Below are positions 9,094 through 18,002 of a stretch of DNA of 64,000 bases, in pieces. Positions within the stretch are counted from its first letter, which is position 1. The number at the start of each line of letters is the position of its first letter. The notes under the pieces are model-generated. The model worked only from the letters and a program-made list of their open reading frames with translations. It searched no databases and was not told where the DNA came from. The stretch is taken from positions 62,001-126,000 of the forward strand of contig NZ_JAMXWN010000010.1 of NCBI RefSeq assembly GCF_024125425.1, written 5' to 3'. The translations under genes and the position numbers were made by a program. Origin of the DNA: Sporolactobacillus kofuensis (GTDB taxonomy: Bacteria > Bacillota > Bacilli > Bacillales > Sporolactobacillaceae).

Positions 9094-9248
9094 CTTCTTA
9101 TCCAGAGTGGTGGAGGGACTGGCCCGATGAAACCCGGCAACCAAATGAAAATTTAGGTGCCAATTCCTGCAAAATCCGATTGGATTTTGAGAGATAAGAG
9201 AAGATATGGAATATTAGCGCTTCTCTCTTCTCGAGAGAAGCTTTTTTG
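9094..9248 (+). promoter_or_regulatory. SAM-I (S-box) riboswitch with terminator
   Basis: The S-box core GATGAAACCCGGCAACC lies within 9127-9144, preceded by CAGAGTGGTGGAGGGACTGGCCC-like P2 sequence. P1 pairs CTTATC (9097-9102) with GATAAG (about 9193-9198). A following 9-bp terminator stem (GCTTCTCTC 9219-9227, GAGAGAAGC 9233-9241) has a TTTTTT tail. High S-adenosylmethionine should stabilise P1 and terminate transcription before metQ. The fit to the class is unambiguous. Confidence 0.95.
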
Positions 9249-9344
9249 CATCTCCAAGTTCTTCAATTTAGGGAAAGCTGGATCGTTTAAGGGTAATGCG
9301 GTTAGAATTCAAAGTATTCTGGGATACGAACAGGGGGATTTAGA

Positions 9345-10163
9345 TTGAAAAAGTTTACAGCAGTTATCTCGTCATTGTTGATCTTTTCATTGATTTTTGT
9401 TTTGACTGCATGTGGTAACGGTTCTTCGAAAGAGTTGAGTGACAAAGAAATTACTGTTGGGGTCACAGGTGGTCCTCACCAGGAAGTGATGGAACAAGTC
9501 GTTAAATTAGCCAAGAAAGACGGATTGACCATTCATCTGAAAGTATTTAACGACTACAACCAACCGAACATCGCTCTGAATGAAAAAGAACTGGATGCGA
9601 ATAGTTATCAAACACTTCCGTTCTTGAAAGACCAGATTAAAAATAAAAATTACAAAATTACCGATGTGTTTAAAACAGTCGCTTTCCCGTTGGGAATCTA
9701 TTCAAAGAAGATTAAAAGTCTTAAAGATTTGAAAAATGGTGATAAGATAGCAGTGCCTAACGATCCGGCAAATGAATTGCGCGCGTTACAATTGTTTGAA
9801 AAAGCCGGTGTAATTAAATTGAAAAAGGGCGCAGGAGTCACAGCAACAAAACGTGACATCGTCAGCAATCCGAAACATTTGAACGTTGTTGAATTGGATG
9901 CGGCACAGCTTCCGGCACAGCTTGGCGAAGTTACTGCTTCGGCGATCAACACAAACTTTGCGATGGGCGCCGGATTGACCGTCCTGAAAGACTCGATTTA
10001 TCATGAACCTTTGAAAAATAACCCTTATCCAAACTATTTTGTTGTTCGTACCGATAACAAAAACGATAAGGTTGTTAAACAGATTAAGAAATACTACCAA
10101 TCAAAAGAAGTTAAAGCTTTTATTGCAAAGAAATTCGGCGGTTCAGTTGTTCCTGCATGGTAA
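9345..10163 (+). CDS. metQ: Methionine ABC transporter substrate-binding lipoprotein
   Basis: This 272-residue NlpA-family lipoprotein binds methionine outside the membrane. The N-terminal signal has a hydrophobic core and the lipobox LTAC, with the modified Cys near residue 23. GVTGGPHQEVMEQV marks the start of the mature binding domain and the length is usual. TTG 9345 follows a CAGGGGGA ribosome site. It is the first gene behind the S-box leader and is followed by metN and metP, so the order is metQ-metN-metP, unlike the metNPQ order of B. subtilis. Confidence 0.93.
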   Translation: MKKFTAVISSLLIFSLIFVLTACGNGSSKELSDKEITVGVTGGPHQEVMEQVVKLAKKDGLTIHLKVFNDYNQPNIALNEKELDANSYQTLPFLKDQIKNKNYKITDVFKTVAFPLGIYSKKIKSLKDLKNGDKIAVPNDPANELRALQLFEKAGVIKLKKGAGVTATKRDIVSNPKHLNVVELDAAQLPAQLGEVTASAINTNFAMGAGLTVLKDSIYHEPLKNNPYPNYFVVRTDNKNDKVVKQIKKYYQSKEVKAFIAKKFGGSVVPAW

Positions 10164-10175
10164 GGAGGAAGTATC

Positions 10176-11189
10176 TTGATTAAGTTGCAACATGTATCAA
10201 AGACGTTTCGTGTTGGAAAGAACAAAATTGAGGCTCTGAAAGATGTATCCCTCGAGGTAAATAAAGGTGAGATTTTCGGAGTCATCGGGTTCAGCGGCGC
10301 TGGGAAAAGTACACTGATTCGCTGCATCAACCTGCTTGAGCGGCCCACCAGCGGACAGGTGTTTGTGGAAGACCAAGATGTCCTGAAGCTCAGTAAAAAA
10401 GGGTTGCAACAATTGAGAAGGAAGATCGGGATGATTTTTCAAGGGTACAATTTGCTTGAAACAGCAAATGTCTATGATAATGTTGCAACCCCGTTGAAAC
10501 TTGAAGGTGTCCCAAAGGATGAAATTAAGGCGCGTACGGAGAAATACTTGGAAATTGTTGGCCTAACCGATAGGAAAAATGCTTTTCCGAGCCAACTTTC
10601 CGGTGGCCAGAAGCAGCGTGTCGCCATTGCTCGAGCCCTTGCTCATGAACCTGAAGTACTGCTTAGCGACGAAGCAACGAGTGCGCTTGATCCGAATACA
10701 ACGGATGCAATCTTGGAACTTTTACTTAAGGTAAATAAAGAGTTAGGAATTACGGTCTTTCTTATTACTCATGAATTGAACGTTATTCAGCGCATCTGTG
10801 ATCGAGTGGCGGTTATGGAAAATGGTCAGGTTGTCGAACAAGGTTCAGTAGTTGAGGTGTTTACTCAACCTAAAGAAGCCATGACCAAACAGTTTATCAG
10901 TAATGAATCAAAATTTTTGATTCCTGAACGATTGAAGCACGAATTGCTTGAATCAGGAAAACTTGTAAAGCTGACATTCCTTGGTGAATCGTCAAAAGAT
11001 CCTGTACTGGCGACCTTGGCAAAACAGTTTGATGTTCTACCCAGCATTATTGCCGGAGGTATTGACCAGTTAAAGGATCAGTCTGTCGGCAATCTGCTCG
11101 TTCATATTAAAGGTGACCGAACTAAGGTTGAAACAGCCATACAGTTTTTGCATGATCAGGACATTCTTGTAGAAGAGGTGCAAAGCTAA
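10176..11189 (+). CDS. metN: Methionine ABC transporter ATPase
   Basis: This 337-residue ATPase drives methionine import. Walker [10 protein letters not shown] lies near residue 38, the signature [15 protein letters not shown] near residue 141 and Walker [13 protein letters not shown] near residue 161. Residues from about 265 form the C-terminal NIL domain that senses methionine in this family. A TTG start follows TAAGGAGGAAG. It shares one base with the start of the permease gene, and the whole operon is under the S-box. Confidence 0.95.
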   Translation: MIKLQHVSKTFRVGKNKIEALKDVSLEVNKGEIFGVIGFSGAGKSTLIRCINLLERPTSGQVFVEDQDVLKLSKKGLQQLRRKIGMIFQGYNLLETANVYDNVATPLKLEGVPKDEIKARTEKYLEIVGLTDRKNAFPSQLSGGQKQRVAIARALAHEPEVLLSDEATSALDPNTTDAILELLLKVNKELGITVFLITHELNVIQRICDRVAVMENGQVVEQGSVVEVFTQPKEAMTKQFISNESKFLIPERLKHELLESGKLVKLTFLGESSKDPVLATLAKQFDVLPSIIAGGIDQLKDQSVGNLLVHIKGDRTKVETAIQFLHDQDILVEEVQS

Positions 11190-11851
11190 TGGCAGATTTT
11201 GTGAATCAATGGGGCAATGCAATATGGGAAGGGTTTATTCAGACAACACAGATGACCCTTATCTCCCTGGCATTTTCCATACTTATCGGTCTCCCTCTCG
11301 GTGTTCTGCTTATCTTGACTCGTAAAAATGGTCAATGGGACAATATTGTTGTCTATACGATTGTAAATACATTGATTAACGTTATTCGATCCATTCCGTT
11401 TATCATCCTGCTCTTCTTCATTTTGCCGTTCACACGAGCAATTGCGGGAACGACAATTGGGGTACGCGGTGTTATTGTTCCGCTCGTTGTAGCTTGCGCA
11501 CCCTATATTGCCCGCCTGCTTGAATCAGCAATGCTTGAAGTGAGTAAAGGTATTGTTGAAGCCTATCAATCAATGGGGATCTCAACCCCGAAAATCATTT
11601 GGCATGTGATTATTCGCGAAGCCCGATCGTCAATAATCCTTGGATTGACCATTGCAATCATTGGTCTAATTGGTGAAACAGCAATGGCCGGATTTGTAGG
11701 TGCGGGAGGTCTTGGTGATCTCGCTTATCAATTCGGTTACGTACGATTCCAGCCAGATGTGATGTACGCAGTAATTATTATCTTGATTGTGATCGTGCAG
11801 ATCATTCAATCGCTTGGTAATGGTATTGCTCGAAAATTAAAGAAAAATTAA
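11189..11851 (+). CDS. metP: Methionine ABC transporter permease
   Basis: This 220-residue MetI-type permease has five or so membrane helices and the family loop ESAMLEVSKGIVEAYQSMG, which contacts the ATPase. The ATG shares a base with the stop of metN. It is the last gene of the S-box operon, with a terminator 13 nt downstream. Together with MetQ and MetN it makes a complete high-affinity methionine importer. Confidence 0.95.
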   Translation: MADFVNQWGNAIWEGFIQTTQMTLISLAFSILIGLPLGVLLILTRKNGQWDNIVVYTIVNTLINVIRSIPFIILLFFILPFTRAIAGTTIGVRGVIVPLVVACAPYIARLLESAMLEVSKGIVEAYQSMGISTPKIIWHVIIREARSSIILGLTIAIIGLIGETAMAGFVGAGGLGDLAYQFGYVRFQPDVMYAVIIILIVIVQIIQSLGNGIARKLKKN

Positions 11852-11864
11852 GTATAATTTTTAC

Positions 11865-11914
11865 GCCTGTTTAACGCTTGGAAGTGATCATTCTAGCGTG
11901 AACAGGCATTTTTA
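11865..11914 (+). terminator. Terminator of the metQNP operon
   Basis: A long hairpin pairs GCCTGTTTAACGCT (from 11865) with AGCGTGAACAGGC (ending 11907) with one bulge. It is followed by ATTTTTAG. Confidence 0.8.
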
Positions 11915-11998
11915 GTTTATTCATGTTAGTATGGAAATAACAGGAAATAATGATGCGTAATTACTCGGTTAACCAAGAAGACATAGAGGAGGTATTTC

Positions 11999-12403
11999 AT
12001 GGATCGCAATAAAATTGATTGGATCATCACGACACTGCTACAATGGATATTAAATATTGTGCTCATCGCATTGGCAGTTGTACTAAGCGTCGCACTGGTT
12101 AAGGAAACCTATCAATTTTTCACCTATCTCTTTCTGAATGATAATGCTTCGTATTACCATTTGCTCGAAGGTATTCTTGTCTTCTTTCTTTACTTTGAAT
12201 TTATTGCTCTCATTATTAAGTACTTCCAGGCACACTATCATTTTCCGCTGCGCTACTTTGTCTATATCGGTGTGACTGCGATTGTTCGGCTCATCATTGT
12301 TAGCCATGATCATCCCGAATCAGTCTTGATGTATGCCATTGCGATTCTCGTACTTGTAGGGGCTCTCTACATCGCAAATACAAAGATGCTGAAACGGGAG
12401 TAA
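11999..12403 (+). CDS. psiE: PsiE family membrane protein
   Basis: This 134-residue protein has four predicted membrane helices and the family-typical stretch FPLRYFVYIGVTAIVRLI near residues 81-98. It matches PsiE, named after a phosphate-starvation-inducible gene of E. coli; the biochemical role is unknown. AGGAGG stands well placed before ATG 11999. It stands between the methionine operon terminator and the manganese pyrophosphatase gene, so a loose phosphate theme exists in this stretch, but there is no visible Pho box. Confidence 0.88.
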   Translation: MDRNKIDWIITTLLQWILNIVLIALAVVLSVALVKETYQFFTYLFLNDNASYYHLLEGILVFFLYFEFIALIIKYFQAHYHFPLRYFVYIGVTAIVRLIIVSHDHPESVLMYAIAILVLVGALYIANTKMLKRE

Positions 12404-12517
12404 TCAAGTTGTAAATCCAACTCTTGAAATTCCGATTGACATAAGGTAAGGTTTTGTTGAACGCTATGCGCGGGATTTTTTGTGAATAGCCAAATTAAGT
12501 GACTAAGGGGTAGAAAA

Positions 12518-13447
12518 ATGGGAAAAATGCTTGTTTTTGGGCATAAGAGTCCTGATACGGATGCGATTTGCTCTGCAATCGCGTTTGCTGATCTTAAGAA
12601 ACAACTTGGAGAAGATGTAGAACCTGTTCGCCTAGGTGATTTGAATGGCGAAACGGAATATGTGCTGAAACATTTTGGTGCTGACGTGCCGCGTTTGGTC
12701 AAGACCGTAGCAAACGAAGTACCGGCTGTTTACTTGGTTGACCACAACGAACGCGCACAAAGCGTTGATGACATTGAAGACGTAGACGTACTCTCTGTTG
12801 TTGACCACCACCGTATTGCCAACTTTGAAACCAAGGCACCGCTCTACTACCGTGCTGAACCGGTTGGCTGCACCGCAACGATTATCAACAAACTCTACAA
12901 AGAAGCAGGCATCGCCATTCCGAAAACGATCGCCGGACTGATGCTGTCTTCAATTATCTCCGACACATTACTGTTCAAGTCGCCGACATGCACAGAGGAA
13001 GACGTTAAGGCTGCTAAGGAACTGGAAGCAATTTCCGGAGTTGATACACAGACTTATGGTTTGGACATGCTTAAAGCAGGAACCAACATTGCCGATAAGT
13101 CCGCTGAAGAATTGATCGCTATCGACGTAAAACCATTTGAAATGGGAAAATACGCGGTAGAAATTGCTCAAGTAAATGTTGTCGATACGAATGATGCGCT
13201 TTCACGCCAGGCAGATTTAGAAGCTGCGATCACTAAAGAAATTGAGGCGAAAAACCTTGATTTGTTCGTTCTTGCAGTGACAAACATTTTGACCAGTGAT
13301 TCAGAGGCATTGATTCTTGGTAAAGCAGCAGCCGCCGCTGAGAGTGCCTTTAATGTGACACTGGATAATAATACTGCGACACTCAAAGGCGTTGTTTCTC
13401 GAAAGAAACAAATCGTTCCAGTACTTACTGAAGAACTGACAAAATAA
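12518..13447 (+). CDS. ppaC: Manganese-dependent inorganic pyrophosphatase
   Basis: This 309-residue family II pyrophosphatase of the DHH superfamily hydrolyses pyrophosphate to phosphate in the cytoplasm. Metal ligands are seen as His9, Asp13 and Asp15 in GHKSPDTDA and as the VVDHHR motif near residue 95. The C-terminal DHHA2 domain carries the substrate motif SRKKQ near residue 296. The length equals that of the B. subtilis enzyme. The start has AAGGGGT upstream, and a clear terminator follows. Confidence 0.97.
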   Translation: MGKMLVFGHKSPDTDAICSAIAFADLKKQLGEDVEPVRLGDLNGETEYVLKHFGADVPRLVKTVANEVPAVYLVDHNERAQSVDDIEDVDVLSVVDHHRIANFETKAPLYYRAEPVGCTATIINKLYKEAGIAIPKTIAGLMLSSIISDTLLFKSPTCTEEDVKAAKELEAISGVDTQTYGLDMLKAGTNIADKSAEELIAIDVKPFEMGKYAVEIAQVNVVDTNDALSRQADLEAAITKEIEAKNLDLFVLAVTNILTSDSEALILGKAAAAAESAFNVTLDNNTATLKGVVSRKKQIVPVLTEELTK

Positions 13448-13472
13448 TATAAGCGCTTGAAGGATAAATACA

Positions 13473-13507
13473 GGCAAAGGGTGAAGATCTCCCTTTGTCT
13501 TTTTTTT
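13473..13507 (+). terminator. Terminator of ppaC
   Basis: A 9-bp stem GGCAAAGGG / CCCTTTGTC (one G-T pair) is followed by eight T residues. Confidence 0.9.
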
Positions 13508-13587
13508 ACACGATAAGAGCGTATAAAAAGTAATCATGTATTACTAGGATGAACGGCATTTACTTAGTCGAAATTTAGGCTCAAACA

Positions 13588-13759
13588 CGAAAGTGCGAGA
13601 CTCCTGTGGGAATGCGAGCCAGGGGAGACCCCGCAGATAGCAGATTGAACGAGGAGGCTTCCGGATCGCCCGCGGAAAGCGAGCAGCTGAAGTGTCATAT
13701 ATACACAAGTTTGGAGATTTAAGCCGCATAAGGAGTGGACCAGGCTTAGCCTGGTTTTT
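13588..13759. repeat. Interspersed Bacillaceae-type repeat, fullest copy (R1)
   Basis: The stretch from GCGAGACTCCTGTGGGAA through GAGACCCCGCAG, ACGAGGAGGCTTCC and CGCCCGCGGAAAGCGAGCAG looks like the GC-rich interspersed element found in many Bacillaceae genomes. That recognition is from memory. It ends with a compact hairpin ACCAGGC-TTA-GCCTGGT plus T run (13739-13759) that would terminate plus-strand transcription. Partial copies are at 22539 and 38317. The 450-nt gap holding it has no gene; frames across it are by-products of the GC-rich repeat. Confidence 0.65.
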
Positions 13760-13897
13760 CGAAACTTATCTATTCCCAAGCCCGTTCTTCTCCGAAAGTT
13801 GCTCTCGTGTTCTACTTCAGTATCTTATTCATGCGTGAAAATCTTGAAACACGTATAATGAAAAAAAGATTTCATTTATAAGGGAGACTCAAGATTC

Positions 13898-14638
13898 ATG
13901 TACAACTCGACCATCAACACGCTATTGAATCATCGTTCGATTCGCAAATTCAAAGACCAGCCGTTAACGGATGAACAAATAAAACTACTTGTGACCTGTG
14001 CTCAAGCAGCCTCAACCTCTAGCTTTACACAATCCTTTTCCATTATTGGTGTGGAAGATCCAGAGATAAAGAAAGAACTAAGTCAAATTTCAGGTCAATC
14101 CTATGTTGAAGAAAATGGCTATTTCTTTGTATTTGTGGCTGATCAGTACCGTAATCATCAAATTGGTGACCAGCATGATGCCGACACATCGGTACTGGAT
14201 ACCACGCAGAGATTAACAGTAGCGCTTGGTGATGCAGCGTTTGCCGCCCAGAACATGGCGATTGCTGCTGAGTCGATGGGATTAGGTATCTGTTATATTG
14301 GCAGCATTCAGAATAATATTCAAAGAACTGCTGATCTCTTGCAACTTCCAAAGTATACATTCCCGGTTTTTGGTATGGCCGTTGGTTATCCGGACCAAAC
14401 TCCGGAAAAGAAACCGCGTCTTCCCTTCAACGCTGTTTTTCATAAAAATGTGTATAGGAAAACGACGAGTAACGATGAATTGAACGGCTATGATGATCAA
14501 GTTGCTAACTATTATTCGACAAGAAGCGGTGGACAGCGTAATGAGACATGGACACAGCAAATTGCAGAGGGATTAAGTGCGCCAGCACGTATGGCACTAA
14601 AACCATTTCTTGAGAAACAGCAGCTGGGCAAACGTTAA
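13898..14638 (+). CDS. nfrA: NADPH-dependent nitroreductase family oxidoreductase (NfrA-like)
   Basis: This 246-residue flavin reductase of the nitroreductase superfamily has the N-terminal FMN-binding HRSIRKFKDQPL motif and the central GLGICYIGSIQNN. The C-terminal extension KKPRLPFNAVFHKNVY is typical of the NfrA/FRP type that uses NADPH and dimerises. In Bacillus, NfrA1 reduces flavins, nitro compounds and disulphide-like oxidants. A TATAAT at 13854 suggests its own promoter. The membrane protein gene starts 2 nt after its stop, so they are likely co-transcribed. Confidence 0.9.
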   Translation: MYNSTINTLLNHRSIRKFKDQPLTDEQIKLLVTCAQAASTSSFTQSFSIIGVEDPEIKKELSQISGQSYVEENGYFFVFVADQYRNHQIGDQHDADTSVLDTTQRLTVALGDAAFAAQNMAIAAESMGLGICYIGSIQNNIQRTADLLQLPKYTFPVFGMAVGYPDQTPEKKPRLPFNAVFHKNVYRKTTSNDELNGYDDQVANYYSTRSGGQRNETWTQQIAEGLSAPARMALKPFLEKQQLGKR

Positions 14639-14640
14639 AA

Positions 14641-15498
14641 ATGTCTGGGATGCCGTGGGTGTCAATCGCGTTGAAGATTATTGGATTAACCATTTCTGAA
14701 TGGTTTTCTCTTCTCGGTGGTCTGATTGTTTTTGGTTTTCTTTTTGGGCTTCTTGAGCGAGAAACGAACAGTCGCATGATTCGCACGTTTGGGATAAAGG
14801 GGATCTACTTTACTGCTTGGTTGGGCACACCGATCCATGAACTTAGCCATGTCGTGATGTGCTTGGTTTTTCGTCATAAAGTCACCGAGGTGAAGTTGTT
14901 TCAGGCAATTGGTCCAGATGGAACGATTGGTTACGTTCGCCATACGTATCGTCCAGATCGTCTTTACCAGAGAATCGGTAATCTTTTTATCGGGATCGCA
15001 CCCTTAATTGGTGGAAGCCTAAGTATTGCATTTTGTGCCCGATTGTTTTTATCGAGTGATGTATCATTATTTTCAAGTGATCGTGCAAACGCACCATTAT
15101 TTTTTTCATTATTGGATCTGCCTTCGTGGGTAGTGCTTTGGAAGGCGGTATTTGCTCTTTTTCAAAGTCTCTTTGTGGTAGATCATTTTTCAAATGTGTG
15201 GTTTTGGGCATTTATGTTGATTGCGCTCTGCGTCTCTTCACGTATGTCGCTCAGTCCAGAGGATATTCGAGGTGCGCAGAGCGGGACGGGTGCGTTACTG
15301 GTGCTGTTTTTGATTGTAAATACCTTAAGCAGCCTTCTTGATCATGGGTTGTATCAACAGATGATGCACGGGATTGCGAGATTAAATTTTATTATGCTAC
15401 TGATGCTCAGTTTATCACTTTTCTTTGCGTTCCTTATTTTTCTAATTAGCAGTTTGTTGGAATTTGTTATACGGTATATTAAGCGTAGAAATTCATAA
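14641..15498 (+). CDS. Putative membrane metalloprotease-like protein (HELSH motif)
   Basis: This 285-residue, strongly hydrophobic protein has about six to seven membrane segments. The motif GTPIHELSHVVMCLVFRH near residues 59-76 contains HExxH (HELSH) within a hydrophobic helix, as in intramembrane site-2 (M50-like) proteases. A second metal ligand of the NPDG type is not evident, so protease activity is not established. The gene begins 2 nt after nfrA with no strong ribosome site of its own, which suggests translational coupling. I do not recognise a named family. Confidence 0.75.
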   Translation: MSGMPWVSIALKIIGLTISEWFSLLGGLIVFGFLFGLLERETNSRMIRTFGIKGIYFTAWLGTPIHELSHVVMCLVFRHKVTEVKLFQAIGPDGTIGYVRHTYRPDRLYQRIGNLFIGIAPLIGGSLSIAFCARLFLSSDVSLFSSDRANAPLFFSLLDLPSWVVLWKAVFALFQSLFVVDHFSNVWFWAFMLIALCVSSRMSLSPEDIRGAQSGTGALLVLFLIVNTLSSLLDHGLYQQMMHGIARLNFIMLLMLSLSLFFAFLIFLISSLLEFVIRYIKRRNS

Positions 15499-15522
15499 TA
15501 TACAAGGAGTTCGCGAGGGGGA

Positions 15523-16575
15523 ATGGCCGTGAGTCAATATAGAGCCTATATAGGTACTTATACGAAAGGAAAAAGTGAGGGCATCTATTCATTTGTATTA
15601 GATACAGCACGAAAGCAACTCACCGCACTCGAGGCAGTAGCACAACTCGGTAACCCTACTTATCTTGCCGTAAGTGAGGACAATCACTATCTTCATGCTG
15701 TTGAAAAGAAGGGTGCTCTTGGTGGTGTTGTGTCATTCGCAATTGGTGAGTCGGGAAAGCTTGTCCGGTTAAATGAGCAACTGGCAGAAGGTGCATCACC
15801 ATGCTATGTCAGTGTCAATCGATCAAACGGTTGCGTGTTGACTGCTAACTATCATAAAGGGACTGCTGACAATTATCCGGTAACAAATGAGAACGGGGTT
15901 CAGGCTGTTGCGGGTGTTGTGCAGCATAAAGGTTCAGGTACAGATCCAGATAGGCAAGAAGGACCGCATGTTCATTATGCGGATTTCACCCCTGATGAGC
16001 GTTTCGCGGTGACGGTTGATCTAGGCATTGATGAACTGACGACATACAGTCTCTCAAAGGGGAAATGGATAGTTCAGCATACCTTGAACCTCAAACCAGG
16101 GACAGGGCCACGTCATTTGGCCTATCATCCGTTTGCTTCATTTGCTTACGTGATGTCGGAGCTCAGTTCAGAAGTTATTGCCCTACAATTTGATGCGAAA
16201 AGCGGATCTTTTTCAGTAATTCAAACACTAAGTGCTCTTCCTGCCGATTATTCTGGGCACAATCAAGGCAGCGCGATAAAAGTCAGTGCCGATGGTCGAT
16301 TTGTCTATGTCTCCAATCGAGGACATAATAGTTTGGCTGTCTTTCATGTGGACTCAAGAAGTGGGAAGCTGACTTTAGTTCACCATGTAGGGACAAAGGG
16401 GGATTGGCCGCGAGACTTTGAACTCGACCCTAGTGGAAAATTCTTAGTTGTTGCCAACCAAAATTCTGGAGACCTCGTTCTCTTCGAGCGTGATGCTGAA
16501 TCCGGATTATTGTCTATGCTCGATTCAAAACTGAATGTACCTGATCCGGTATGTATTAAATTTCTGCATGTTTGA
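15523..16575 (+). CDS. pgl: 6-phosphogluconolactonase, lactonase (YkgB) family
   Basis: This 350-residue seven-bladed beta-propeller of the cycloisomerase 2/YkgB type hydrolyses 6-phosphogluconolactone in the oxidative pentose phosphate pathway. Family marks are YIGTYTKGKSEGIYSF at the N-terminus, GPHVHYADFTPD near residue 147 and HNQGSAIKVSADGRFVYVSNRG near residue 246. The start is ambiguous. ATG 15523 is preceded by AAGGAG at 13 nt, while GTG 15529 is better spaced from GAGG. No zwf or gnd gene is near. Confidence 0.88.
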   Translation: MAVSQYRAYIGTYTKGKSEGIYSFVLDTARKQLTALEAVAQLGNPTYLAVSEDNHYLHAVEKKGALGGVVSFAIGESGKLVRLNEQLAEGASPCYVSVNRSNGCVLTANYHKGTADNYPVTNENGVQAVAGVVQHKGSGTDPDRQEGPHVHYADFTPDERFAVTVDLGIDELTTYSLSKGKWIVQHTLNLKPGTGPRHLAYHPFASFAYVMSELSSEVIALQFDAKSGSFSVIQTLSALPADYSGHNQGSAIKVSADGRFVYVSNRGHNSLAVFHVDSRSGKLTLVHHVGTKGDWPRDFELDPSGKFLVVANQNSGDLVLFERDAESGLLSMLDSKLNVPDPVCIKFLHV

Positions 16576-16613
16576 TGCAAGGGGAGAGGAATCTTCTGAA
16601 TAGAGCAGGTACT

Positions 16614-16865
16614 TTATTGTAGCTCCTGCAATTCTTCATCAACTTTCTGTTCAATTTTATCTAAGCATTCATCAACAGTATTTGCGAAAATGCGGCGTCC
16701 ATTGACAATTGCAAAAGGCTTCAGACTGCACATACCACAGACATTAAGACAATCATAGTTCATCACCGCAACTTCGGGGTGTTGGGCTATTTTTTCCAAA
16801 TGCTGGACGGTCAGCGATCCGTAATCACATACCTCAATCGTTACCAGTCCCAATCCATCGTTCAT
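16614..16865 (-). CDS. DUF1450 (YuzB-like) protein
   Basis: This 83-residue cytoplasmic protein contains the cysteine cluster YDCLNVCGMCSLKPFAIVN, as in YuzB and other DUF1450 proteins with a thioredoxin-like-ferredoxin shape. ATG 16865 is chosen because it follows AAGGAGG; the open frame extends further upstream without a ribosome site. Function is unknown, though conserved cysteines suggest redox or iron-sulphur handling. It is convergent with the lactonase gene and upstream of sodA on the same strand. Confidence 0.85.
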   Translation of the reverse strand: MNDGLGLVTIEVCDYGSLTVQHLEKIAQHPEVAVMNYDCLNVCGMCSLKPFAIVNGRRIFANTVDECLDKIEQKVDEELQELQ

Positions 16866-16960
16866 AATCCATCCTCCTTGAAATGTGCCTAAGCGGGTCA
16901 TAACTATTCCTATTTTAGCGATGCCCCTCCACAAAAATCAAGCTAGGTGCAAGACATAGA

Positions 16961-16991
16961 AATCCCGAAGCAGGTTTGCTGCTTCGGGATT
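16961..16991 (-). terminator. Hairpin after sodA
   Basis: A 12-bp perfect stem AATCCCGAAGCA / TGCTTCGGGATT lies directly after the sodA stop on the minus strand. The following T tract is short, so termination may be modest. Confidence 0.65.
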
Positions 16992-16996
16992 CTTAG

Positions 16997-17629
16997 TTAA
17001 AGGACTGTTTTGGTTGCGCATGTCTTGTCATAAACGCCGGAGACAAAATCCCAGTTGATGACGTTAAAGAAGTTGTTAGCATACTCCGGACGCCGGTTCT
17101 GGTACTTGAGATAATAAGCATGCTCCCAGACATCGAGTCCGAGCAGTGGGGTGGCGCCGTCCATGAGCGGACTATCCTGATTCGGCGTGTTGGTGACTTT
17201 CAAAACATTGAGCTTTGTTACAGACAGCCAAGCCCATCCAGAGCCGAATTGGCCGGTCGCTGCATTTGTAAAGGCTTCCTTAAATTTGTCAAAGCCTCCG
17301 AGCTGTTTGTCGATTGCTTCTGCGAGTGCACCGGTCGGTTTCTGCGAACCGCCGGGGATTAGCACCTTCCAGAAAAAGCTGTGATTATAATGACCGCCAG
17401 CGTTGTTACGAACAGCTGTCCGAATATCCTCAGGGACTTTTTCCAGATGCATAATCAAATCAGTCAACGAACTGTGTTCGAGTTCCGGGTGCTTGTCAAG
17501 TGCAGCGTTTAGGTTCGAGACGTACGTTTGATGATGCTTATCGTGATGAATGAGCATCGTTTCCTTATCAATGTACGGTTCCAGAGCATCAGGAGCAAAT
17601 TCGAGTGCGGGCAGTTCAAAATGACTCAT
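16997..17629 (-). CDS. sodA: Superoxide dismutase, Mn/Fe family
   Basis: This 210-residue cytoplasmic enzyme dismutates superoxide. Metal ligands are seen as His28 in MLIHHDKHH, the His of [11 protein letters not shown] near residue 83, and Asp and His of [12 protein letters not shown] near residues 164-170. ATG 17629 has AAAGGAGG upstream; the frame stays open for another 89 codons, but that part is the tandem-repeat region and not protein. The presence of this enzyme argues that the organism meets oxygen. Metal choice (Mn or Fe) cannot be fixed by eye. Confidence 0.95.
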   Translation of the reverse strand: MSHFELPALEFAPDALEPYIDKETMLIHHDKHHQTYVSNLNAALDKHPELEHSSLTDLIMHLEKVPEDIRTAVRNNAGGHYNHSFFWKVLIPGGSQKPTGALAEAIDKQLGGFDKFKEAFTNAATGQFGSGWAWLSVTKLNVLKVTNTPNQDSPLMDGATPLLGLDVWEHAYYLKYQNRRPEYANNFFNVINWDFVSGVYDKTCATKTVL

Positions 17630-17738
17630 AGAGACCCTCCTTTGTACCAAATCAATTGCCAACCCCAATTCTATTGAATCAAACGATCGGCATTCTAAGC
17701 AATTATTCTGCCTCAACACCTGCACTTTTATGCGAGAA

Positions 17739-17921
17739 GCATTTAATCCAGCAAAAATAGGATTTAATTTGGAAAAAAGGCTTCTTAATCCGGCAAACTT
17801 AGAATTTAATCCGGTGAAAAGGCCGATGAATTTGGGCCGAAATTCCCCGCACAAACGGATTGAAAAATCGCGCAAAACGAGTCTGAACTTACACAAAACT
17901 GCTGAATTTCCGGTGTAAAAC
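17739..17921. repeat. Degenerate 21-bp tandem repeat upstream of sodA
   Basis: Consecutive 21-nt blocks begin at 17739, 17760, 17781, 17802 and 17823 and again at 17859, 17880 and 17901, with a 15-nt partial block at 17844. The clearest units share a core TTAATCCGGCAAA or close variants (for example TTAATCCAGCAAAAATA and TTAATCCGGTGAAAAGG). The later units keep only the AAA spacing. The 21-nt period equals seven codons, so all frames stay open, which explains spurious frames here. It lies in the 370-nt gap between sodA and the amidohydrolase gene. Confidence 0.75.
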
Positions 17922-18002
17922 CCTTAGCCCAATCGTATTCCAAATAGTAAAAATGCGTGGCACGCCGCCCCGCATCCTCATACCGCATCCGTTCACCAAT
18001 CA

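Noticed and set aside
9157-9348. Open frame of 63 codons across the S-box leader
   Set aside because: It lies over the riboswitch and its terminator, has no ribosome site and ends inside the metQ start.
13544-13779. Two overlapping minus-strand frames of 61 and 71 codons
   Set aside because: They fall in the GC-rich interspersed repeat, lack ribosome sites and resemble no protein.
17630-17896. N-terminal extension of SodA with repeats such as [11 protein letters not shown]-like sequence
   Set aside because: The 21-nt tandem repeat keeps the frame open; the true start at 17629 has a strong ribosome site and matches the family N-terminus.
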